DNA from: Colletes latitarsis
Taxonomy: Eukaryota > Arthropoda > Insecta > Hymenoptera > Colletidae
Direction of reading: 5' to 3'
NCBI RefSeq assembly: GCF_051014445.1
Contig: NW_027488368.1
Coordinates: forward strand, 27,378,001-27,442,000
Length of the DNA stretch: 64,000 nt
Below the pieces are notes generated by a model. That model was not told the origin of the DNA. It ran no database searches and saw only the letters and a program-made list of their open reading frames with translations. Both the position numbers and the translations under genes were made by a program. Shown here piece after piece: positions 42,102-53,540 of the stretch. Every line of letters begins with the position of its first letter. Within the stretch, counting starts at the first letter, position 1.

Positions 42102-44619
42102 AAAAAAAAAAAAAAAAAAAAAAAAAAAAGCAGTAATGTTGAAGGCAAGCAGAGAGCTACTAAGCAAGCAGTAAGCTAGTAAGCGAGCAGAGCGCTAGTA
42201 AGGAAGCAGCAGCCTAGTCAGAAAGCTGTTAGCTAGTAAGAAAGCAGTAATCTAGTATGCAAGCAGTGATCTAGTAAGCGTGCAAGGAGCTAGTAAGAAA
42301 GCAGTAGGTTAGTAACAAAGCAGTATCCTAGTAAGCAAGCAGCAGGCTAGTAAGAAAGCAGTTTGTTAGTAAGCAAGCAGCAGGCTAATAAGGAAGCGGT
42401 ATGCTAATATGCAAGCAGTAACCTAGAAAGCAAGCAGTAAGCTAGAGAGCAAGCAGTAATCTGGTGAGCAAGCAGAAAGCTAGTAAGCGAGCAGAAAGCT
42501 AGTAAGGAAGCATTATCCTAGTATGCAAGCAGTAAGCTAGGAAGCAAGCAGCAAGCTAGTAAGGAAGAAGTAAGCTAGAAAGCACACAGCAAGCTAGTAA
42601 GAAAGCATTTAGCTATAAAGCAAGCAGTAGGCTAGTAACAAAGCAGTAAGTTACCAACAAAGCAGTAAGCTAGTAAGCAAGCAGGAACCTAGTAAGGAAG
42701 CATTCGACTAGTAAGAGAGCAGTAAGTTGGTAAGAAAGCAGTCAGTTAGGAAGAAAGCAGGAATGTAGTAAGGAAGTAGTTATGTAGTAACTAAGCAGTA
42801 AGCTAGTTAGCAATCTTTGTGCTAGGAAGCAAGCAGTAAGCTAGAAAGCAAGCAGTTAGCTAGAAAGCAAGCAGTAAGATAGCAACCAAGCATTGAGCTA
42901 TTAAGCTAGCAGGGAGCTCGTAAAGAAGCAGTATGCTAGTAAGTAAGCAGTATGCTAGTAAGTAAGCAGTATGCTAGTAAGTAAGCAGTATGCTAGTACG
43001 CAAGCAGTAAAATAGTAAGCAAGCAGTGAGCTATTATGCTAGCAGGGAGCTGGTAAGGAAGCAGTATGGTAGTATGCAAGCCGTAAGCTTGTAAGCAACC
43101 AGTAAGGTAGTAAGCAAGCATCGGGCTAGTAAGAAAGCTGTCGGCTAGTTGGAACGCTGTATGCTAGTAAGCAAGCAGTAAGCTAGTAAGCAATCGGTGA
43201 GTTATTAAGCGAGAAGGGAGCACGTAAGGAAGCAGTATGCTAGTAAGCAACCCGAAAGCTAGTAAGCAACAAGTAAGCCAGTAACAAACCAGCATGCCAT
43301 TAAGCAAGCAGGCAGCTAGTAAGCCAGCTGTAAGCTAGTAACCTTGCAGTGTGCCAGTGAGCGAGCAGGAAGCTAGTAAGAAAGCAGTATGCTTGTAACC
43401 AAGCACTAAGCTTGTAAGCAGCAAGCCAGCTAGTAAGCAAGCAGTAAGCTAGAAAGCAAGCAGCAGGCTTGTGATCATGCAGTAAACGAGTAAGCTAGCA
43501 GTAAGCAAGTGAGCCAGCAATAAGCTAGTAATCGAGCTGTAAGCTTGTATGCATGCAGGAAGGTAGTAAGCTAGCAGAGACTTAGTAAGCGGGCAGGAAG
43601 CTAGTAAGAAAGTAGTATGCTAGTAGGCAAGCAGTAATCTAGTTTGCAACCGGTAAGCTAGTAAGCAAGCAGCAGGCTAGGAAGCAGGCAGCAGGCAAGT
43701 AAGAAAGCTACTTGCTACTAAGAAAGCAGAAAGGTATTAAGCAAGCAGCAAGTTTGTAAGCATGCAGTGAGATTGAAATCGAGCAGCAGGGTAGCAAGAA
43801 AGCAGGTAGTATGTAAGCAAGCAGTAAGGTAGTAAGGATGCAGTAAGCTAGGAAGCAGCCTGTAAGCGAGTAAGCTAGCTGTAAGCTAGTACGCAAGCAG
43901 GAAGCTAGTATGGAATCAGTATGCTGGAAAGCTAGCAGCAATCTAGTAAGCAAGCAATAAGCTAGTAAGCAAGCAAGAAGCAGGTAAGGAGGCATTATGT
44001 TGGAATGCAAGCCGCGGGCTAGTAACCGAGCAGTAACCGAGTAAGCTAGCTGTAAGTTAGTAAGCAAGCTGTAAGCTAGAAAGCACGCAGCAGGGTAGTA
44101 AGCATGCAGTATGCGAGTATACTAGCAGTAATCTAGTAAGCAAGCTGTGAGCTAGTAAGCAAGCAGTATGGTAGAAAGGAAGCAGCGGGCTAGTAAGCGA
44201 GCAGGAAGCTAGTAGGCAACCAGAAAGCTAGTAAGAAAGCAGTAAGCTTGCAAGCAAGCAGTAGGCTGGTATGCAAGCAGAAAGCTAGAAAGAACGCAGC
44301 AGGCTACTAAGCATGCAGTAAGCGATTAAGATAGCTGTAAGCTAGTAAGCAAGCAGTGAGCTAGTGAGCGAGGAGGAAGCAAGTAAGGAAGCAGGATGAT
44401 AGTAAGCAAGCAGTAAGCTATTGAGCAAGCAGTAAACTTGTAAGCAGGCAGCAAGCTAGTAACTAACCAGTAAGCTTGTAGGCAACCAGTAAGCTGGTAA
44501 GGAAGCAGTAAGCTAGTAAGATAGCAGGGGGCTAGTCAGTTAGCGTGTAGGGAAGCAGTATGCTAGTAAGCAACCAGTAAGCAAGTAAGCTTGCTGTAAG
44601 CTTGTAAGCAAGCAGAAAG

Positions 44620-44978
44620 CTAGTAACAATACAATATGCTATTACGCATACATTTAGCTACAAAGCAAGCAGCAAGCTAGTAAGCAAGCAGAAAGCTAGC
44701 AAGCAAGCAGTAATATAGACAGCAAGCAATGAGCTATTAGGCAAGCAGCAAGGTAGCATGCAAGCAGTAAGCTGGAAAGCCTGCAGTAAGATGGTATGAA
44801 AGCAATTAGTATGTCAGCAAGCTGTAAACTAGTATGCAAGCAGTGAGCTAGTAACAATGCAATATGCTATTATGCAAGCATTTAGCTAGAAAGCAAGCAG
44901 CAATCTAGTAAGCAAGCAGCAAGCTAGCAAGCAAGCAGTAATCTAGACAGCAAGCAATGAGCCATTAAGCAAGCGCGA
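44620..44978 (+). repeat. 228-bp (12 x 19) higher-order duplication in the satellite
   Basis: Shared rare variants (CTAGTAACAAT, ATATGCTATTA, TAGACAGCAAGCAATGAGC) recur at an offset of exactly 228 bp, with about 90% identity. Confidence 0.8.
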
Positions 44979-46358
44979 AACTAGCAAGAAAGCAGCATGC
45001 TAGAAAGCAAGCGGCGGGATAGTAAGTGCACCGTAAGCGAGTAAGCAAGCAGTACGGTAGTAAGCAAGCAGTGAGCTGGTAAGCGGAGCAGTAAGAAAGA
45101 AAGCAAGCAGTAGTCTAGCAAGCAAGCAGTGAGATAGTAGTCCAGCAGGAAGCTAGTATGGAACACTAAACTAGAAAGCATGCAGTGTGCTGGTAAGTGA
45201 GCAGGACGGTAGTAAGGAAGCTGTGTGCTAGTAAGCATGCAGTAAGCTAGAAAGCAAGCAGTGTGCTACAAAGCAAGCAGTAAGCTAGTAAGCAATGATT
45301 AAGCTACTCAGCAAGCAGTAAGCTAGAAAGCAAGCAGCTAGGTACCAAGCAAGCAGTAAGTTAGTAAGGAAGCAGTGAACTAGTAAGCGAGCGGTGGAGC
45401 TAGTAAGGAAGCAGTATGCTAGTAAGCACGCAGTAAGCTAGTAAGCAACCAGCAAGCTTGCAAGTAAGCAGTAAGCAAGTAACAAAGCAGTAAGCTAGAA
45501 AGCAAGCAGCGGGTCAGTAAGCGAGCAGTAAGCGAGTAAGGTTGCAGTGAACTGTTAAGTGAGGGGAAAGCTAGTAAGGAAGCAGTATGCTAATGAAAAA
45601 GCAGTAAGATAGTAAGCAACTAGTAAGCTAGTAAGCAAGGAGTAAGCTGGTGCGAAAGCAAATATCTGGTAACCAAGCAGTATGCTAGTATGCAAACAGT
45701 GAGCTAGTACGCGAGGAGGTCGCTGGTAAGGAAGCAGTATGCCAGTAAGCAAGCAGTATGCTATTATGCGATAAGTAATCTTGTAATCAAGCAGCAGGCT
45801 AGTCAGAATGCACTTAGTTAGTAAGAATGCAGTGTGTTAGTAAGCAAGTAGTAGGCTGGAAAGCAAGCAGCACGCTAGTAAGCAAGCAGTAAGCTTGCAA
45901 ATATGCAGTAAGCTAGAAAGCAAGCAGCGTTCCAGTAAGCGAGCAGTAAGCGAGTAAGGTTGCATAGTGCTGTTAAGCGAGGAGGAAACTAGTAAGGAAG
46001 CAGTTTGATAGTAACCGAGCTGTATGCTAACAAGCAACCAGTATGCCTATAAGCAAGCAGTAAGCTGGTAAGGAAGCAGTATGCCAGTAACCAAGCAGTA
46101 AGCTAGTGAGCAACACGTAAGCTAGTAAGCAAGCTGCAGGCTAATAAGGAGGCACTTAGCTAGTAAGAAAGCTGCGGGCTTGTAAGCGACCAGTAAGCTT
46201 GTAAGGAAGCAGCAGCCTAGTCAGATAGCAGTTAGCTATTAAGAAAGCTGTGTGCTGGTAAGCAAGCAGTAAACTAGAAAGCAACCGGGAAGCTAGCATT
46301 CAAGCAGTAGGCTGGTATGAAAGCAGTTAGCTAGTAAGGATGTAGTAGACTTGTTAGC

Positions 46359-46372
46359 AAGCAGAAAGGGAG
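46359..46372 (+). repeat. Target-site duplication of copy E, left
   Basis: AAGCAGAAAGGGAG, matched by AAGCAGAAAGCGAG at 52296-52309 (13 of 14). The site is TTAGC^AAGCAG, the same monomer position as copy D. Confidence 0.8.
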
Positions 46373-46756
46373 CCCCTCAGGGGCTGCCAGCCTTTCAGCT
46401 GCAGTACGGGCTTAACGAACCCGGGGTACCCGAGTCATACACACACCGTAAGCCTCCTGTTGGTCGTCACAACGACCCATTCACAATTCTCTATTGGTTT
46501 TGTGAATGGTACGTGACGGCAGGAGGAACGGGGGTCTTGGCTTAACCGCCTGGGCCACGAGTATGGCGACTCTATAAAATCGCCCTCCAATCCTAAGCTA
46601 TGGTGCGCGGCGAAGGGATGCATGGTTGGGGGAGAAGGCCCAATCCCAAGCGACCACCTCCGGGGAACCTGCCGAACCCCCGGAGTATTAGGCTTACCCG
46701 GGTAAGGCGGCTCTGCCCGGGTGGACCTTTATTTCCGACCATCTCGTGGGACTATT
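46373..46756 (+). promoter_or_regulatory. R1 5' UTR (copy E)
   Basis: Leader nearly identical to that of copy D, starting CCCCTCAGGGGC. Confidence 0.6.
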
Positions 46757-48634
46757 ATGGACACAGAAAATAAAATGGGGATGGGGCGGGTTTTGTCGGT
46801 TGGGGAGGACGGAGACGGGGTTGGGGTTAGGGTGGCGGCGCTCGCGCCCCACTCAGCGCCAGGTCCGGCTTCGTGGAGGGTGGAGGAGGACGACGAGACG
46901 GCGTCGGTCTCGTCCTTCTCCTCCAGCACGAGCCACATAGGCTCTAAGAGGAAGAGGACGGGGCAGGCCGTCGTCGAGGTGGGCGGGGCGATGAGCCCGT
47001 CGGTGAGGCTGAGTTGCCTCAGGGACGAGGTGACCGAGGAGATATCGGAGAGGATCTCCTCGTCCCTGAGGCGGGTGGAGAAAGTCGCCGCTGCCTGCGC
47101 CTTTAAGGGGCAGAAAAGCGGTGGCGCGGAGGCCCTGAAGGCCGCGGCGGAGGAAATGAGGGAGGCGGCGCGGGAGCTCAGAGGGCGGAACGCCCGTCTG
47201 CAGCTCCTGTTGGAGGAGGAGCGACAGGGGAGGAGGAGGGCAGAGGCGCTGTGGAACGGCGCGGCCCTCCCTCCCATCCTCCCTCCTCCTCCACCGCCGC
47301 GTCCCTCGGCGGAGGTAAATAAGCGGAGTGCGGCGGCAGTGGTGCGGGGCACCGCGGGCCCCTCCACCCGCACTCCGCCCGTGAAGAAGTCCCCGTCCTC
47401 CTCAGAAGACGATCTTCTGAGGTGGATTGGGGACATGATTGATGGCAAGCTGGCCGCCTTCCGGGAGGAGCTCCTCGCCGGAAGAGCGGTCAGCAGGAAG
47501 GCGGTGCCTCCCCGACCTGTTCCGGTACAGTCGGGGAAGGCAAAGAAGGGCGGAGTGAAGGCTCCGCCCAGTGTTGCGGCACCAGGGCCCCGGGTCGCGA
47601 CCCCCAAGGGGGGTGGTGTACCCGTGGTCGCGGTGGTCGCGTCCTCCACAGCACCCTCCCAAGGGGGGGTGGCGTGGAGTTAGGTTGTGGGGCGGAAGGC
47701 GAAGCGGGCGGCGAGGAAGGCCTCGCAACCGCAGCCTCCGCCTCCGCCGCCGGCGGCCAAGGTAAAGGCCGCGAAGGTCGGGAAGGCACGACCAGGTCGT
47801 CCCCCAAAAACGGCAGCGGTGACGCTGACCGTTGCGCAGGGGGGCGACCTGACCCTCGCGGAGGCGATGCGGCTCGCCAGGGAGAATATCTCCCTTGAAG
47901 AGCTGGGCATCGCCTCCGTGAGGGCGAAGAGGGCCGTGACCGGGGGTCTCTTGCTGGAGATCCCCGGTGCAGAAGGCGGCGCGAAGGCGGATCGTCTCGC
48001 CCAGAGGCTCCGGGAGCAGCTGGGCGAGCGAGGTGTCCGGGTCGCCCGGCCCACGAAGCGCACGGAGATGCGCGTTTGTGGGCTGGACGACTCGGTCAGC
48101 GCACAGGATGTGTCCCGTGCCCTTGCGAGGGCGGGGGACTGTCCTGTGGAGGACCTGCGAATCGGAGAGATCCGCAGCTCGCCCTCCGGCCTCGGGTCGG
48201 TGTGGGCCCGGTGCCCCCTCTCCGCCGCCCGTAAGGTGGCGGAATCCGGGAGGGTGTTGGTGGGGTGGGTTTCGGCGCGAGTGGAAATCCTCGCGCCGCG
48301 CCCGCTCCAGTGTCACCGCTGCCTCGAATTGGGGCACGTGAGGCAGTGGTGCACCTCGCCGGTGGACCGCAGCGGTCAGTGTTACCGCTGCGGTGCCAAA
48401 GAGCACCGTGCGAGCCAGTGCTCGGCGGCCCCCCACTGCCCGCTGTGTGCGGACATGGGGAGGCCAGCCGATCACAGGGTGGGGAGCAAGAAGTGCTCCC
48501 CCCCCTCCCGGAAGGAGAGGAAGAGGCGGGCTGCACCGGCTCCGGTGCCGAGGGTGGTGGCATCGTCCTCCATGGAGGTGGACGGTGCTACGGGGACGGA
48601 CGGCCGGGAGGAGGCTGGCGCGGCCATTAATTAA
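46757..48634 (+). pseudogene. R1 ORF1, gag-like zinc-knuckle protein (copy E), one nonsense codon
   Basis: Starts MDTENKMGMGR at 46757 and would give about 625 residues. A GAG-to-TAG change at 47681-47683 (after VAWS) truncates it at about 308 residues, before the knuckles. Downstream the same frame stays open to TAA at 48632-48634 with all three knuckles. Unlike copy D, this copy keeps the undamaged segment CGLDDSVSAQDVSRALARAG, so it shows the ancestral form there. Confidence 0.93.
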
Positions 48635-48652
48635 TGCCGCGCCGCCTCCTCC
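48607..48652 (+). other. TAATG stop/start hairpin (copy E), fully paired
   Basis: Outer stem GGAGGAGGC / GCCTCCTCC, a bulged T, inner stem GGCGCGGC / GCCGCGCC (8 of 8), loop CATTAATTAAT. The C-to-G change that completes the inner stem turns ORF2 codon 3 from Pro to Arg. Confidence 0.75.
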
Positions 48653-51600
48653 TCCAGGCCAATCTCAACCACTGCCGCGCGGCACAGGACTTGATGTCCC
48701 AAGTCCTCGCGGAGTGGGGGATTGGCCTGGCGGTCGCCGCCGAGCCGTACCGCGTCCCTGATCACCCTCATTGGGTGGGCGACGCGGGCGGCTTGGTGGC
48801 GACGGTATGGGGAGGGGGCGACGGGTCCCCACCGTTCTCCTTGTTGGAGCGCGGTCGGGGATTCGTCGCCGTGGACTGGGGGGGAGTCGCTGTGGTGGGG
48901 TGCTACATTTCGCCCCGTAGCGGTCACGCTGCGTTCGAGCTGTACTTGGCCGAGGTCGCGGCATGCGTGCAGCGCTACGCGGCCCGGCCGGTGCTGGTCC
49001 TGGGGGATTTTAATGCCAAGTCGGTGGCTTGGGGATCCCCCAGGACCTCCGTTCGCGGCGGGATCCTGGGCGATTGGGCGGCGGGACTCGACCTCCGGGT
49101 ATTGAACCGGGGGTCGGAGCACACATGCGTGCGGCGATATGGGGGGTCCATCGTGGATGTTGGATTCGCGACCCCCAACGCCGTGCGCATGGTGTCGGGT
49201 TGGCACGTGGTCGCGGGGGCAGAGACACTCTCCGATCACCGGTACATCCGGATGGAGGTCTCTGCCGCCGCGAGTGCATCCCGACACGGCCGCCTGCGTG
49301 GCACCCCACCACGCCGCTGGGCGCTTCGGCGCCTGGACAAGGACGCCCTGATGGCAGCTGCCCTCGCTGCAGCTTGGCCGCAGGGAGCGGCCGAGTTGCC
49401 GAGCATAGAGGAGGAGGTCGCCCGGCTCGGAGCATTGGTCGCGGGTATTTGCGACGCGGCGATGCCTCGGGTCGGGCGGGCTTCTCCTCGCCGGGCGGTG
49501 TACTGGTGGTCGGCCGCGATCGCGGAAATGCGAGACGCGAGTGTTCGCGCTCGACGCCAGTACACCCGCGCGCGCCGTCGTCTACGGAGAGACGATAGCG
49601 TGGCGCGAGCGAGGGCAGATGACCTGTATGGAGCATACCGCGTGGCGCGGGTTGCTCTGCAGGTCGCCATCAAACGGGCCAAGACCCAGGCATGGAAGGA
49701 GCTCCTCCAGACCCTTGATGACGATCCATGGGGGCGCCCATATAAGGTCGTGCTGAATAAGCTCCGCCCGTGGGCGCCCCCCGTCACCGAGGGTCTTGAC
49801 CCCCGGCTGCTGGAGGACGTGGTCAATACACTCTTCCCAATTGGGGAGAGGGGACCGCGTCCTCCGGCGGCGGCGGCTGTCCCAGTGGAGTGGACGGCCG
49901 AGCTGGGGGTCACGCAGGAGGAGCTGGCAGCGGCCATCAGACGGCTCGGGGTTCGTAACACGGCCCCGGGTCCGGATGGTGTGCCCGGCCGGGTTTGGGT
50001 CTTGACCCAGGGCGTCCTTGGGGCCGACCTCAGGCGGTTGTTCGACCGCTGCCTGAGGGACGGGCGATTCCCCCCCAGTTGGAAGGTGGCGAGGATGGTC
50101 CTCCTCCGGAAGGAGGGTCGGCCCGCGGAGTCTCCCTCCGCATACCGGCCCATTTGTCTCCTCGACGAGGTGGGCAAGCTCTTCGAGCGTGTGATTGCTG
50201 CCCGCCTCGTCGAGCACCTGTCGCGGGGTGATCCCGGTCTGGCCGACTGCCAGTTCGGTTTCCGGGGGGGCCGATCGACTATCGACGCGATAGGTCGTGT
50301 GAGGGCCCTCTCGGAGGCGGCCGTCTCCCGGGGAAGAGATAAGGAGGGGACTCGAATATCATCGAGTCCCACCTTGTCTCAGGGCGGTCGTCGGGGATTA
50401 TCTCCGCGGCAGGTGGATGGAGTATCCGGGCCGGGATGGTGATATGCGGAGGGAGGTGTACTGCGGTGTTCCGCAGGGGTCGGTCCTCGGGCCACTCCTG
50501 TGGAACATCGCGTACGACTCGGTGTTGCGGGCCGGCCTCCCCGACGGCGTCAGCACGGTGTGTTATGCGGATGACACACTGGTACTGGCCGTCGGGGCGC
50601 ACTGGGGGAGGGCCATGCGTCGCGCGGAGGAGGGGTCGCAACGCGTCGTCGACCGGATCAGGGGGATGGGGATGACGGTGGCGGTCCATAAGACCGAGGT
50701 GATTGCGTTTCATTCACCTCGGCAGGATCCGCCACCCCCTCTGATTCGGGTGGGTGGGGCTGACATCGAGGTGAAGCCCCAGATCAGGTATCTAGGGCTG
50801 ATCCTCGATAGCCACTGGCGTTTCGAGAAGCATTTCCGCTGCCTGGTCCCCCGGTTGGAAAGGATGGTTGCGGCTCTGGGCCGGATCCTGCCCAACCTGG
50901 GGGGGCCCGGCGGGCCGAGTTCGTCGCCTCTATGTGGCAGTGGTCCAGTCGGTGGCCCTATACGGGGCCCCCGTCTGGGCGGACGACCTGGCTGCCTCCC
51001 GGCGCAGCATGACTATGCTGCGTCGGGTGCAGAGGCGCATGGCGCTCAGGGTCGTCCGCGGGTATCGGACCATGTCACATGAGGCGGCGACGGTTCTAGC
51101 GGGGATGCCGCCCATGGACCTGCTCGCGCGGTCGCACGCGGTGATGTACCGGCACCGCGTCGACCGTCGCGCGGGGGTGGGGGCGGTCCCGGGCGGGCAG
51201 GAACCTGCTTGGGGCGATTTGAAGCGCCAGGCCCGGCAGTCCGTGTTGCTCGCGTGGCAGGAGCGGCTGGCTCTGCCAACCGCGGGGCACCGGACTGTCG
51301 GGGCTGTTCGGCCACTCCTGAAGGAGTGGCTGGACAGAGGCCATGGCAGCCTCACCTACCGGATGGCACAGGTATTTTCCGGGCATGGCAGCTTCGGAAG
51401 ATACCTGTGCCGGATAGGGAAGGAGCCGACGGCGCGTTGCTGCCACTGCGACGCTGAGCAGGACACGGCGGATCATACCCTGGAGGTATGCCCCGCGTGG
51501 GAGGGGGAGCGCCGTGTCCTGGTCGGCGTCGTCGGGCGGGATGTCTCGCTGCCGGGCGTCGTGCGCGCCATGCTCGGCAGCGAGGAGAAGTGGAGGACCG

Positions 51601-51755
51601 TGGCCTCCTTCTGCGAGAACGTAATGTTGCAGAAGGAGGCCGCGGGGAGGGAGCGCGAGCTTCAGCGGCGCGCTGAAGCTCGCGCACGTGCGGTGGCCCG
51701 AGGTCGTCGCCCGGTCGCGAGGCGTCGCGAGCGGCCGCCTCGGCGTGGCGGATGA
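48634..51755 (+). pseudogene. R1 ORF2 endonuclease/reverse transcriptase (copy E), motif A deleted
   Basis: The endonuclease is intact (MPRRLLLQANLNHC, LGDFNAKS, SDHRY). A 59-bp deletion at 50333/50334 removes the whole palindromic segment coding SLDIANAFNTLPW, including the catalytic Asp, and shifts the frame. An extra G in the run at 50899-50905 (7 G, against 6 in D) shifts it again. YADDTLVL and the C-terminal CCHC motif are still readable in their own frames. The reverse transcriptase is dead; the endonuclease part could still be translated. Confidence 0.94.
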
Positions 51756-52271
51756 CCTAGGCTGGGAGGGGGGTCCTGAGGGGACCCTCCTCCCGCCAGG
51801 CGGCGCCGGGTCGGACCGGTTGGGGGTAGGAGTGCCTCCCCCTACCGGTCCGACGCAAGGGGAGGCACCCTCGGCGGTCTGGTGCGGCCATGAACGCCCG
51901 GCCGCCGAGGGGTGGAAACGGGGTCGCGGGCGGTTGCGAGTTGGGGCTCGCAGCCGCCACTAAGCGCGGCCCCGGGACGGATAGCGGCGGGATGGAGTGG
52001 CCCCGTCCCGCCGCTATGAGGCAGTGTGTCTACTGGGGGGACCGATTGTCCCCCCGGGGGATGGGCGCGAAAGCGCGGGCACGGGGAGGATACCGGAAGA
52101 ATGCTTCGAGCGATTCCCGGTATCCTCCCAAAGCGTGCCGAAGGGTCACCGTGGGGTTTTTAGTGGGTAGGTCCCGCGCCTGTCGTTGTACGGGCGCGGG
52201 GAATCCCACACACCCCTCCCACCTCTCCCCAAGGAGGTGGGAGGGAGTCTTTCGAAGATTTTCCCCACGAC
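51756..52271 (+). other. R1 3' UTR with hairpins (copy E)
   Basis: The complete young-type 3' UTR. Stems are ATAGCGGCGGGA / TCCCGCCGCTAT at 51981-52017, a G/C-run stem GGGGGGAC / GTCCCCCC just after it, GGAGGATACCGG / CCGGTATCCTCC at 52085-52128, and CCTCCCACCT / AGGTGGGAGG near the end. The last bases before the tail are TTTTCCCCACGAC. Confidence 0.78.
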
Positions 52272-52295
52272 AAAAAAAAAAAAAAAAAAAAAAAA

Positions 52296-53168
52296 AAGCA
52301 GAAAGCGAGTAAGCATGCTGTAAGCTAGTAAACAGGCTGCAGGGTGGTCAGAAAGCAGTTAGCTAGTAAGCAAGCAGTAGGTGAGAAAGCAAGCAGCAAG
52401 ATGGTAAGCAAGCAGTAAGAGAGTAAGCTAGCAGTAAGCTAGTAAGCAAACCGTGATGTAGTAAGCGACAGGGAACCTAGTAAGGAAGCAGCATGATAGT
52501 AAGCAAGCAGTTAGCTAAAAGGGATCCAGTTAGCTAGTAAGCCAGCTAGTAAGGAAGCAGTTAGTTATTCAGCAAGCAGTAAGCTAGTATGCAAGCAGTA
52601 AGCTAGTAAGCAAGATGAAAGCTGGTAAGAACGCAGTTAGCTAGTATGCAAGCTGTGAGGTTGTAACCAAACAGTAAGCTGGTAAGCACGCAGAGAACTA
52701 GTAAGCGAGCTGGAAGCTAGTAAGCAACAAGTAAGCTAGCTAGCATGCAGCAGGCTAGTATGCAAGCAGGGAGCTAGTAAGCGAGCAGTGAGCTCGTAAG
52801 CATGCAGTAAGCTAGTAAGCAAGCAGTAAGCTAGTAAGCAAGCAGTAAGCTAGTAAGCAAGCAGTAAGCTAGTAAGCTAGCGGTAAGCTAGTTAGCAAAC
52901 GGTAAGCTAGTAAGCAAGCAGCGGGCTAGTAAAAATGCTGTTAGTTAGTTGGGAAGCTGTAAGCTCGTAGCAAGGCTGTAAGCTGGTAAGCAAGCAAGAA
53001 GCTAGCAATGGTAGCAGTAAGGCAGTCAGTAAGCAGAAAGTTAGTAACAAAGCACTTTGCTAATAAGGAAGCAGCAGGTTAGTAAGGAAGCAGTTAGTAA
53101 GGAGGCAGTAGGCTAGTAAGCAAGCAGCAAGCTTGTAAGAAAGCAGCAAGGTAGTAAGCGAGCATTAA
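52296..53168 (+). repeat. 19-bp satellite array, block 8
   Basis: This includes the most regular stretch seen, four almost perfect consensus monomers at about 52805-52875. It ends at the TTAA of piggyBac-2 (53165-53168). Confidence 0.94.
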
Positions 53169-53540
53169 CCCTCCGTATCCGAAGCCTGAGTCAATTTTGA
53201 CCCACCGTTTTAGAGTGCTCACGCACACAGTGACAGAGCTGTTAATATTATTCGCAGCCAAGCGGTCATTTAGCTGTGCTCAAGGAGGGCCTCGCGCTTG
53301 GGGGTGTCATAAACCGGGGTTTTCCGGGGCCTAAAGAGTCGAAAGCTCGAAGCGACTGCGTTGCCTTGGGGCATTCGCGAATGTATAGCCGACAACGACG
53401 CTTCGCTGCTTTCTCGTGTTTTTTTCCTAGGATTTTTGTTAGTTTTGTTGTTTTTATTATTCTCATTATTATTATCGTTATCGTTGTTATCATTGTTATT
53501 AGTGTTGTCATAGTGGTGTCGTTTTGTTTGAATTGTTATA

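Larger units (their letters stand above)
36223..42127 (+). mobile_element. R1-clade retrotransposon, full length, best-preserved copy (copy D)
   Basis: 5.9 kb from CCCCTCAGGGGC to a poly(A) of about 26 (42102-42127), in the satellite with a 14-bp near-perfect target duplication. ORF1 is open but has a patched internal segment. ORF2 is fully open and the two are joined by TAATG. The 3' UTR lacks about 34 bp present in the other young copies (near 42012). R1-clade membership rests on the ORF2 start LLLQANLNHCRAAQD, the endonuclease and reverse transcriptase motifs and the C-terminal cysteine motif. The flanks are satellite, so this is not an rDNA R1. Confidence 0.96.
42128..46372 (+). repeat. 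19-bp satellite array, block 7
   Basis: Plus orientation. A homogenised run of the TATGCTAGTAAGTAAGCAG variant lies at about 42929-43000. Long-range duplications are offset 228 bp (44620-44750 / 44848-44978) and 418 bp (around 45531 / 45949), i.e. 12 and 22 monomers. No gene. Confidence 0.94.
46373..52295 (+). mobile_element. R1-clade retrotransposon, full length, defective (copy E)
   Basis: 5.9 kb with the family's 5' end, a complete 3' UTR and about 24 A. It is nearly identical to copy D along most of its length, including the 5' UTR. A nonsense codon in ORF1, a 59-bp deletion in reverse transcriptase motif A, and an extra G further on make it non-autonomous. Confidence 0.96.

Noticed and set aside
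36223..52295. rDNA-specific R1 insertions
   Set aside because: The elements are R1-clade by protein, but none is flanked by 28S rRNA sequence; flanks are satellite, Gypsy, piggyBac or another R1.
53276..53520. Open frames in the piggyBac-2 leader (for example 53276-53641)
   Set aside because: Translation gives poly-Ile/Val from an AT-rich microsatellite; the real transposase start is at 53541.
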